Assembly (NCBI GenBank): GCA_018398805.1
Contig: JAGFBZ010002395.1
Location: forward strand, 1,364,001 to 1,428,000
Source of the DNA: Hirundichthys speculiger
Lineage: Eukaryota; Chordata; Actinopteri; Beloniformes; Exocoetidae
DNA: 64,000 nt
Reading direction: 5' to 3'
Both the position numbers and the translations under genes were made by a program. This document shows, piece by piece, positions 24,350 to 34,572 of the stretch; positions within the stretch are counted from its first letter, which is position 1; every line of letters begins with the position of its first letter. Below the pieces are notes generated by a model. That model saw only the letters and a program-made list of their open reading frames with translations, did no database searches and was not told where the DNA came from.

Positions 24350-24960
24350 TATGAATTTGGGTTGCAAGGGCAGCAGCCTAAGAAAAGAGACATCCCTCTC
24401 CATAGCCACCTCCGCTAGCTTCTCCTGCGGAATACCGAGATGTGACCAAGCCAGCTGGGAGATATAAGCTCACCAGCGTGTCCCGGGTGTCCAAGGGCGG
24501 CTCTTTGATGCCTCCCCTGGGGAGGCATCAAAGAGCATCTGAACCAGATGCCCAGATCTGAACCAAATGCTCCTCCCCAAATGACTGAGCTTCTCACGCT
24601 ATATCTAAAGAAGAGTCCAGACACCCGATGAAGGAAACTCAATTCATCTCGTTCTTTCAGTCATTACTCACAGTTCAGGACCAGATGAGGGTTGAGGGGT
24701 AAAGGTTGTATCAAAAATCTTTTGGCTCAACTCTCTTCACCACAACAAACCGGTAAAGAGTCTACATTACTGCAGTCGCCGCCTAGGTCCTCCTTTCTCT
24801 TGCTCCATTCTTCCCTCGCTTCTGAGCAAGACCCTGGGAGACTTAAACTCCTTGACTTGAGGCAACACCTCATCCCAAACCCGAAGAAGCCATTCGACCC
24901 CGTCACCCGAGATGCAGCACAAAAGCTCCTTTTTCAACCCTGTCGGGCCAGATTTAGGTG
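24350..24960 (-). mobile_element. LINE fragment (same family as 4640-5980), no insert
   Basis: Reverse-oriented, degenerate LINE. From low to high coordinates it shows GGGCAGCAGCCTAAG, CCGAGATGTGACCAAGCCAGC, GAGATATAAGCTCACCAGCGTGTCC, ACTGAGCTTCTCACGCTAT, TCTCGTTCTTTCAGTCAT and, further into the coding part, CTCCATTCTTCCCTC and CCTCATCCCAAACCC. It reaches further 5' in the element than the other copies. It lacks the 0.86-kb insert and so gives the empty-site state (about 24467-24480). A perfect inverted repeat lies inside it at 24501-24535. Confidence 0.8.
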
Positions 24961-25359
24961 ATGGAGTCAGCCACTTGACTCCACTTCCCCCCCTCTCAGG
25001 ATCTCTTGAAAGCTGGTTTACAGCTTTGTTCTGCCCATTTCATAGCTAATGGAAATGCAGCATGATGTGAAACTGAGCACAGATAAAGTTGTGTAAGCTG
25101 GATAATTCTGGTCTGACCTGGGTCTGTGATGTCACAGTACTTCACAAATTTGAACTGGTGACTATGTGAGAGATTCTCAGACTTATGTTGCCCTGGATAA
25201 TGGGCTATGCCGTCTCAGAGTTTTTGAGTAAGTAGAGACTTCAAACAACAAATAACATTGTTTAAGTACCCCAACGCAACCTGTATTGTGTTTCTCATTC
25301 ACCTATTCACACAAATATTTTGACAGCCTTTCTTATATTATCTTCTTGTCCTCTCGGCT
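24961..25359. other. Non-coding, nothing recognised
   Basis: Spacer between two repeat fragments; no gene seen. Confidence 0.55.
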
Positions 25360-25510
25360 CCACCCTGATCGAGCTCCCCACAGTGCAGTGATCCGCACAG
25401 CTGATTTGGCACAAGTTTCACACCGGATGCCCTTCTTGGCACAACTGGGACTTAGTCCCAGACTTCCCCTGTGATGTGTGGAAGCACTACCACTAACCCA
25501 CTGGGGAGGC
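25360..25510. repeat. Dispersed repeat fragment
   Basis: CGCACAGCTGATTTGGCACA, then TTTCACACCGGATGCCCTTC and a tail with CACTACCACTAACCCACTGG. The CACCGGATGCCCTTC core is a hallmark of a common teleost repeat, and the end has a tRNA-like look. The class is not resolved. Confidence 0.55.
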
Positions 25511-28500
25511 AGGCCTTTGTTATGTTACACTGATGCATATTGAATTTGCTGTCCAGCGCTTTTGTAACATTGAGTGTGTCAGAGGGAAACATGGGGTAGT
25601 TATTATGTAGCTTTTCTTCTGATGCTACAATACACAGAAGTGCTGGGTAACCAACAATCTTCCTAGTGGAAGATGATCACTTCTAACCGCTGGGTTATGG
25701 CTTCCCATTTGCTTGAGTAAATAGTCTTTACCACACATAGTGTTAGTTACTATCCCCAGTTGTGCTGGTTATGTTCAGGTTCTCTGGAGCACCTACTTGT
25801 GAGGTCGTGATTCATAAGACAGTTCCCCTATGGGCTGAATATGCTTACATAACTTTTTCTCCACGCTCCACCCACATTGTCACCATGCTCTGGTTCTGAC
25901 ACTTCCTTAAGTCTCAAGCTTTCCCTTATAACAATGCCCCTTAGAATGATAGCAGTTGCCTTGTGCTTTAGTACTCACACTTAGCCGAAGGTTTCCCGCA
26001 GTGTAACATGATGCCGTCAGGTCTTAAGTGCATCAGACTGGCTCAGCACAATCCTGCAGGGCTCATAAGCTAGGGCCATTCAAATTACCATTAAAGACAA
26101 AAAAGGAATATGCAACATTGTGGTGCCCCACTGTTAAATACAAAAAAAAAAAAAGAAAATCAATGAAAATACAGAAACAGAATTAGTTTAATTTGACAGT
26201 GCATTTGTTCAGCTGTGATGTTGCTTTTTTAAGCTACCAAAGGTCTGCTTGGTGATTACCACAAAGGAGAAGTGGGCTATTTAAAATTTCCCTCTTTTTC
26301 AGATAAATCATAATGAGATGGCGGGAAGCTAAAGGTTAGAGCACCAAGGGTTGAAATCTTTGCATTATCTGTGGACATGCGAGTGAATGAGAAGCAATCT
26401 CCTCTCCCTCAGTCCCGTCTGTGAGCAGGAAAGTCAAAGAAAGAGACCACTGGATATCTGTCAGCTTCAAAGGGGCCTTTGTTATGTATTTTATCAACAG
26501 GAGCAAGGAATCTCTAAAGAAAGTAGATTACTTTTTTTGTCAATAAACATAAAATGTTATTTTACAGCTATTACTGATAACGATAAATGGAACCTGGTTC
26601 ATACTCTATTTTAAATATATTTCTACCATCTTAATTTACCTCAAAGGTTTAATGTGAACAACACTCTTATCTAACTGTTAATGTGAGTAGGAAGATATCC
26701 TGCAAGCAGCCCTGGCAGGAAACAAATACTAGAAAAGCTTGTAAATTGGTACCACACACTCAGTACAGAGGGGAATCAGAAAGGAGGTTTTACCAAGTAG
26801 CTGTAATACAAAGTGCAGATATTTTTCTTCGTAACGCAAGTTTGTTTCTCTTAAAGATTTATCTCAGAAAATGTATTCAGCAGGGCCCCATTTGTCTTCC
26901 TGGACTGCCTTATTGAAATTTTGTTTTTTATTGTGTCTGCAAAAATGTCCTTTTATGCAGAAAGCCCCCTCTGCTGTAATTTTTCTGTATCCACAGAGTA
27001 AAGTCCAAGCACAAACATGAAACTGGATTGTAGAAGCCGTAATTCCTTTAAAGTGAAAGACTTTACAGATCAGTTGTGACTTGTCACAATGATGGACCCA
27101 GTAGCTTGTGCATGTTTAGGAAGCCCATAGTCCAAATGCAACTGTGGTTCTGAATGATGTAGTTAAGTTGTTCTTACACAAAAGAAATTAGGTGCAGGCT
27201 GCAGACTCCTTCATACTGTCTTAAATATCTATGATTGTTATTATTGTCTGTGATGTTGTTGTGGAGCCCATAGTTAATGACTGTCTGTAATTCAGTGTCT
27301 TTTCTGCCGGTGGTTGGATTCATCTGGGACTTGCTGCAGAAAGAGAGACTTTTTGAAAAAATAATATATGAAGCTCACTAACTTGTGGGTGTTCCCGTGG
27401 AATTTCAATAGAATAAAACTTGGCTTCAGTGTAATGGTTTCCCATGACCTATTTCAGCTCTATAATAATCTCCCAGTGGAACTGAGAACACAGTATAAAT
27501 GAGTTAACTTAGAGAAATGCCTGGACATTATAGGTACCTATGCTGCTGGATTACATAAATAATAGTGTATCATTAAGAACTGACCTTTGCCACGTTTAAA
27601 TTATGTCTTCTGATAAATAATGTTTTCTCCTTAAAGGTGCTTTAAATTTAACTGGATAAAAGTATTTATGTTCTCCCTGTCTTAATTTTAAAGATTGATA
27701 GGCAGCTCTGCCTTTAAGACAAAGCTGTGTGATGCAATGCAGCACCTTGCCTTATATAACTTTTAAGAACAGCATTGCCACACCATTCCTTGGGAAAAAA
27801 AAAAAAAAAAGAATCTGTGTCGCTTCGTCCTCTATCTTAGGAAAGGTGCCAGCATAAGTAGGACTTGATGCGTTTCAAAAGTGATCATATGCTGTCCAGT
27901 TCAGTTTAGCTATGGCCTGCCTTGCAGCAGTATTCGATTTTGTTGTCAGTGTAAATCCACTCTCCCTGAAGCATCTTTGGCATCATCACTCGCTCTCACG
28001 TGTATATATCTCTATCCTTTTCACAAGCCCGCACCTCTCCCATCTGTCTCCTCTTGCATGAATTTGCTTTTTTGCTTATCCCTCATTCACTCTGAAGCTC
28101 TTTGGTCCTGTCTGCCATGTCACCTTTATTCTTAAATTTTGAATTGGAAGGAACAGAACGTGTACCTCCCAGTGTTTTTCTGGGTCAAGTGCAAAATGAA
28201 ATACAGTGGGACGAGTCAGGGATACACCGGTGCTGGTTTCTATGGTAACTGCAGGGCTGTATTTAGTGCAGTTGTTTCACTGCGCCTGGTGAAGCGGGGC
28301 GAAGCGGGAAGAGTGAGGACCGGTCCCATGGGGGATAAGCAGAAAGTGGGGCAACATCTCCCGTCATCATCACATATAATCTCTCAGTTAGACGAAAGGA
28401 TCATATCGGGTATTCCATGCCTTTTTTGTTTTTTTGTCAACATCTGTTGACATACTTCTGACCTTTCAGGTTAGAATCTTTCAGCTGCAGACCATGAATG

Positions 28501-30949
28501 AACAAATGAATGACTATAATGGGTGACTATAATGCTTTCATCATGCGTACAAACAAGTGAATTCTGATAAGCTTAGGTGTAAATGAGGGTTGAAGTATTA
28601 GATTAAGTGTTCACATAGACACTCCATGAGAGGGGGCTTTCTCTTTATGCTGAGTTTCTTTGAGCTATTTATTTATTTATTCATGTGAAGTTGTCGTTTT
28701 GTTCCTCTGATGCATGTGTGCATAATTTGTTTGACACAACAGGCAGCTATGATGAGGGTTTCCCATTTTGTCTCTGATCAGCAGGTCAACCATAAAATCA
28801 GTTTTGCACGAAAAAAGAGCAAAGAAAAAAAACTCATGTCTGAATTTGTTTTTGATATGCTTTCTGAGAAAATGAGAGTAAATCAGTTACTGCACACACA
28901 CTTCTCATGTAAAGTGTGACTCATTCATCAGCCAGTGAGCTACTAGATCACGGCCATGTCCCACCTGCCCTGCTGGAGACTGACGTGGCCCTGATTTGAC
29001 GCTCACTTCAGACCTGCAAACATGAAACGGAGATGGTTGCCGAACTGATTGCGAGAAAAGAAAAGTATGACCAAGAAAGATGATTGCACTCTTGGTTCTC
29101 AGATTTTGGATTTTGATTTGCAATATATTTGACTCTGAATTGAAGCCATACATGGCTGTTCAAATGACAATGAGAGCCACAGAGCAATAATTATCATCTT
29201 TGCAACATTTGACATATCTAATGAGCCATAATAACAAAGTTTTCTTAGTGTCGTAGTCTTCTCAAATCATGTCATATCTCCCTTGCAATTCCTACTTGCT
29301 TGTTTAGTGCATCTGATTGTGTAAAACATACTGATAGTGGATGAATGTGAGTGGAAAATAAAACTCCTCTAAATGTTGAAGAACAATGAACTCTTTGTTT
29401 AAAAGAAAACTGATTAGTTTCTTAGCTATGAAGAATTAAATGAAAAACAATGATGCAATAATGCTGATAAGACAAACTGCCCGTTAACGTCAGACTTGCA
29501 GTGTTGGAAGTGATATGTTACTTGGTCTGATTGCTTTTGCAACATGGTGCAGAAAAGCACCAGGGTCTTCATTCAGGCATGACAGTGAGACATTCAGGTG
29601 CCGTATGATTTATTGAAAGCAGTGCATCTCTGAAAGGGACCTTTGACTTGCATATTCAAGCAAATAGGTCACTGTTTTCACATGATTTATTACATAAATG
29701 AGAAATGTTCAGCACATACAGCCAAGGATATCAAATGGTTGCCAGCCTCAAAACGCTGACATGAAGGCTGTAAATCCTATTTAATATCATGTAGAGCTCT
29801 AGCTCATGAGAAACGCGATTGAACAAAATTTATTGTTGTCATAGTACAAAGGTGCATTTCAGTGCCAGATTTTGAACTTACTTTGGGATTTACAATAATT
29901 TATGATGGAGTCAAGGTATGAAGAGAAATGGGCCTCGCTTGTTTAAGTCTTGGCTGTATTTCGTTTCCTACATTTTGCATCTAGGACCAGATAGACACAA
30001 AACATTTTATTATGAATTAAAGACACTTCATAATAAAAAGGATTGTGCCCCATCAAGGCAATGAAACAACATGATGGTACAGTGTGAAATGTAGTGTGAA
30101 TGACACAAGATGGAGAAGAGTTCCAAAAAACAGAACTTTATTACACCATTATGTGGAGCAAAGTTTGGACGTAGAAGAAATATCACAGAGATGGCACACT
30201 TCTGTTTCAGTAAAAACAGCCATTCACGGTCCTTTATTGTTATTTGGCTCGCAGTTTGCGTAAACTGAAAGTTTTATAACCTCAGAGGAGCAAAGTCTCT
30301 GAGCGACTGGCAGAGTCTGAGTACTACTATGTTGAAGACTGGGCGGTTCTGTATTTGCAGATTGAGTAGATCCTCCAAATACCACCAATCAGCACTTTTG
30401 AGATAGAGAGCAATATCAATTAAAATATTATTAAACACTGTGGATGGAAATGTTACAAGAACGTGTTACAAATTCTGTTTTTCTCTCCAAAGTCGTTATT
30501 CTGTGTGAGCATGATGATGATAATGTAACCACCCGGCTTACATGTTCATTGACACGTTGGACTGAGCTTCCCTGAACCTCCAGTAATCACCCTCTATGTG
30601 TAAAATCATTATGTCACATAATTATCATTGTCAGTGCTCTTCCTTCCATTTCTCTGCTGTCTTCACTTGCTGCGGTAAGCAATTGTTCATTCATAAAACT
30701 CCTACTGTCACTGGCCTAACATTGTCAGCATTAAATTTAACAATAGATTTGTTAGTAGACTCGGACGCTTTTGTTGTGTTGCTATCTAGGAATAATGTCA
30801 GTGAGCTGTGCTAATGTTGAGTGAGAAAATTACACCTCTGAGAAAGCAGAATGGCTCAGAGGATAGCAGGGACTGAGAGTATCTGAGGCGCTATGATGAT
30901 GTTTTAGCAGTTCGGAGAAAAACACCGACACTATGGAGAAGTTTTGGTT
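25511..30949. other. Non-coding, nothing firmly recognised
   Basis: About 5.4 kb with poly-A tracts (about 26139 and 27796) and no strong exon. One minus-strand exon-like segment (28965-29013) is described among the findings but is too weak to annotate. Confidence 0.55.
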
Positions 30950-31017
30950 TATGAGAAGAGAAAATAAGACGAGAGAATAAGAAGAGAAAAGAGAAGAAAA
31001 AAAGAAGAGAAAATAAA
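30950..31017. repeat. Polypurine tract
   Basis: About 68 bp almost entirely A and G on the + strand (GAGAAGAGAAAATAAGA type), interrupted only by single pyrimidines. A (CATA)n stretch follows at about 31079-31095. Confidence 0.85.
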
Positions 31018-31206
31018 GTCCAGGCACAAGTGAAGTAGTCAGTTGAAACACTCCGGAGTACACACATGCAGAATAATATACATACATACATACATAATGT
31101 GCAAACATTGTACAACATGTCATCAGCAGTCTTCCTATTATGTGTATTGGCAGACAGTGTTAGCACTCTCACCTGAGGATCTGTGTGAAATATCATATTT
31201 GCAGAC

Positions 31207-31970
31207 ATTCTGTGTGTTTACATGGGAAGTTTAATTCCTCTTTAATTCAGAATTAAAGTTAAATCCGATTTAAAATGATTAAAAATTACCATGTAAACAC
31301 CTAATTCCAAATGAAAATGTCCATTCCGAATTAAACTTAATTCCGAAGTAAGTGGCTGGTTTATTCTGATTTTAATTCCGAATAGAATAATTCCGCGGTC
31401 ATGTATACACTCATTCAGCTTTAAATTAATTCCCGTCTTTCTGCGCATGCTCATTCCCTTGCCTGTCTTTCGCGATGACGCTTATATTCTGCGCTGGGCT
31501 TGTTTTCATAACCAAATTTCAAGATGGCAGCACGCAGTAAACGGTGGTCAAGAGCAGAGACGATTTATTTAATAAATAGCTTGGAGGAACTGGAAATAAT
31601 TAAAAGAACAGTTGGCAGGAAACATAAAAATTGTGAGCTTTTTAAAGTTGGAGCGGCCAGGTTAAATGAAGGAGGTTTCGCAGATAGGAGACGCCACCCA
31701 GGTCAAAAATAAGCTGGAATGTTGTTGCTAATCGAGTAAGTTTGTTTTCTTCCGGTAGACATAAAGACGTCCGCCCCCCTATCCAATCAGAACCCTTCCC
31801 AACCCCCAGACCTTAAACAGAATTGGATAAAGCCTAACAAACGTGTTTTCCATGTAAACCTCAATTCTGAATTACTATTTCCATGTAAACTCGAAGGAAA
31901 ATAGTTTATTTGGAATGATTTAATTCGGAATAATTAATTCCGAATTAAAAAACATCATGTAACCGTGGCC
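31207..31970 (+). mobile_element. PIF/Harbinger-type MITE
   Basis: The ends are inverted copies. The left end reads GTTTACATGGGAAGTTTAATTCC, and the right end read backwards is GGTTACATGATGTTTTTTAATTC. Subterminal regions are packed with AATTCCGAATTAA-like motifs on both sides (left about 31245-31395, right about 31860-31950) and with repeated CATGTAAAC. The centre holds a GC-rich promoter-like stretch and a remnant of a SANT/Myb-like DNA-binding frame. The nuclease part is missing, so the element cannot move by itself. Family assignment rests on the SANT-like remnant and the inverted ends. Confidence 0.7.
31524..31712 (+). pseudogene. SANT/Myb-like transposon protein remnant
   Basis: The ATG frame begins MAARSKRWSRAETIYLINSL and continues with a basic, Glu-rich stretch ending in GRKHKNCELFKVGAARLNE. 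The spacing of Trp (RWSRAE) and the helix-turn-helix-like pattern fit the small Myb/SANT-like protein encoded beside the nuclease in PIF/Harbinger elements. That protein helps the transposase bind DNA. Near 31675 the frame shifts: the next frame continues with an IGDATQVKNKLE segment, where the family usually has a (T)QVKNKxK motif. So one base was lost or gained, and the rest of the gene is deleted up to the right end of the MITE. Confidence 0.6.
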
Positions 31971-33009
31971 ATTGTCTGTCTAAACTATTTGGTTGCATTC
32001 TTTGCTTCACACATTTTCTGCATATCTGAATGTTTAAAAGGAAGTTTTATACTTGATATAGTTCAGAAATACTATAAGCAAAAGGAATGTTGAAAAGTCA
32101 TTTGTAAATTGCTTATAAATTTATGTTTTTTTTTTCTTCATTGTAACACGACCAAATTTGAGAATGTCCTATAAAATTGAATCTTAACACACAAATGTTG
32201 GCACAAACAGCTCCACAGATAAAAAACAAACAAACAAAAGATTAGGGTGTAGATGTCATCTCATACAGATTCATACGGCAAAAATTTAATGCAATGTTCA
32301 ACGGCTCATAGATAAAAAATATTCATTTTGTAGAAGAGACTGTCTCAGCAAGCCTTGTCTAAATTTCCTACTATTTTTATTCAGAGACAATATTTTTATG
32401 ATCATGATTTCCAACCCATACCTTTGATTCCAACCATTACTGCTTTCGTGCAGGCATGACATGTCAGAATCTGACATACATTCATTTGATTGCTACATAA
32501 TACTCATTATACATCATTACATCTGATAGATATACGAATATGAAAACAGTCATGGTGGAACAATGGGATACAGCCCAAAATGTTACAAAGTGAAGATTTC
32601 TGTTGCTTATTTAAATATACGCTTGTTCAAAACACATATTACAGAAAAAAAAAAAAATACAAAACATCAACCAGGGGAATTTTTCATTGTACTGTCTGCT
32701 GGGTATCTGCAGAACGAAATGACTTTTAATCTTCTTGAAAGCATATATTTGGTTGACTGAAGTGAGCAGCGGCATGAAAACTCAGATGTTCACAACCCAC
32801 ACACTTTGTTTGGGGGCACATAGGTCTGAAAATATGTCTTTCAGTGAGCGGCTCAGTTTTGCAGGGCACTGTGACATCAAAGCCCAGATCAGAGCACAAC
32901 TGTCAAGTCTTCTCATCTTTATCTCCACCCAGCTTCAACTTTACATCATTCTGCAGTGGTGTACATCAGAACTGGGTAGCACAACGCTATAGAACAGAAG
33001 TCAAATAAG
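31971..33009. other. Non-coding, nothing recognised
   Basis: AT-rich spacer with a run of 13 A at about 32645. No exon seen. Confidence 0.6.
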
Positions 33010-34572
33010 GACACACTCACACCTAGCATGGTTGGGTTGGGCAGACATACTTTGGCAGGCCTTCTCGCCCTTCTGATTCCTCCACTGGCCCGCACAGTAA
33101 TTTTCACACACGTTGGTGCGTATTCTGATGGCCTTAGTGCGCATCAAACTCCATTTCATTTTTGAGTTAGTTTGTTCATGTTCACATAATGCTTTCCCTC
33201 TGGCCCAAACACCGAACCAAATGTCATGTGACAACGATCAATGCTGTCATTGGTCAGCAGCAGTCTTGGCAGAGCATCATATTTCCATGACAACCAGACT
33301 GACACATAGAGCTGAAGAGCATGGTGACACAACAACTTGGGCAATGGCGCCATTTTTATCTCTGTTATTTGTGTGTAATGCTCTAGATGAGCTAAATGGC
33401 TTGTAAATGTAGCGACTGGAAGTAGTTTTTCCACCAAAAAGATGTCGTTTCAGGTCCCAGTACCCAGTACCCAGTTAAGTCAGCCAGGGGTCAGCATGCC
33501 AAGGCCCTCACTTTTGGCTGCTGCTCAAGGCACAATGCACCTGACCCTTACGGCCCTCCCTACAGGTGGTGAGCCCACAGGGAGGTGAACCCATGTAGCT
33601 TGTTCAGGCTGAGCCTAGCCGGGCCCAATGGGTAAAGGCTCGACCACCAGGCGCTCCCTGATAAAACCCTCCCCCAGGCCTTGCTCCAAGATGGGGCCCC
33701 GGTAACCTTAGTCCGGGTGAGGGACATCAAGCTCTTGGTGTCTCTTGATCCATAAAAGTCGACTGAATCGCTCTTAGTTTGACCCGTCCCTCCAGGAGCA
33801 GTGTGCCTTGGGTGACCCTACCAGGGGCAAATTCCCCTGACAATATAGCTCCCGGGATCATTCGGACATACAAACCCCTCCACCACGTTAAGATGGTGAT
33901 TCAGGGAGGGGCTGGTTAAATAAAGGCTTATTGTAATAAAACGTTCAGCTTAACCCAGAAAAGAAGGATTCTAGAAATTTCTCCTCTGACTTCCGCAATT
34001 AAAAGAACCTGAGAGAAGCCAACTCATCCTGTATCTTTGCCATGGTTCATTCCAGCTGTTGTTTACAAAATGTACTCAGTAGTAACTACCTTGTCATGTC
34101 CGGACTGGATGACTGTGACCGTGGTGTTTCACTGCACGGTAAACGGCAAAGCGGTAGTGGTGTCGCTGCAAGATATCAAAACTAAGTGTTGATTGAGTTT
34201 TTTGATACTCGATGGTATGAATGAATCGTTTTTCAATACCCAGCTCTAACCACAGAAAATATGACGGCAACACCACTGGCTTTGTGGCCTTATTTAGTCT
34301 TTTTTGCCCAGATACAGCCCTATGACGTCTTTCAATTTCTGGATTATGCTGCTGCTTTGTTAAAGGAACTGCTACATCTACATGCCATCCATACATTGCA
34401 TGCAACAGTCTCTTCTGCAGACCTGTGCAACAGTACCATGCCCAAGCACAGTGCACATCCTCTGGTGCCAGAGACTAGGAATTGTGCCAGAGCACTGACA
34501 CTAGTCAAACAAACCCAATTTTAGGGGTCAATTATGCTTGGGTACAGTATGGATTGTCTTGTATGAGTGTAT
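33010..34572. mobile_element. Possible DNA element split by a LINE piece
   Basis: The flanks 33010-33440 and 33915-34572 share a GC-richer texture distinct from the surroundings. The left end GGACACACTCACAC is mirrored at the right by GTATGAGTGTATCC (12 of 14 positions pair). The left part includes a CCAAACACCGAACC motif and the right a CCAGAGACTAGG...CCAGAGCACTG stretch, which I associate with non-autonomous DNA repeats of fish. No 8-bp target duplication was seen, so the call is tentative. Confidence 0.25.
33480..33913 (-). mobile_element. LINE 5' region fragment
   Basis: Reverse-oriented piece of the leader region of a teleost LINE. Landmarks on the + strand are CAGGGGTCAGCATGCC, GGTGGTGAGCCCACAGG, CCACCAGGCGCTC, GATGGGGCCCCGG, GACCCTACCAGGGGC, CCCGGGATCATTCGGACA and CACCACGTTAAGATGGTGA. 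These GC-rich landmarks match the 5' part of an abundant fish LINE, possibly the one whose 3' ends occur elsewhere in the window. No open frame survives. Confidence 0.7.

Noticed and set aside
34094..34456. 120-codon minus-strand frame
   Set aside because: Lies in a repeat-like mosaic, overlaps an 87-codon frame on the other strand, and matches no protein family I know.
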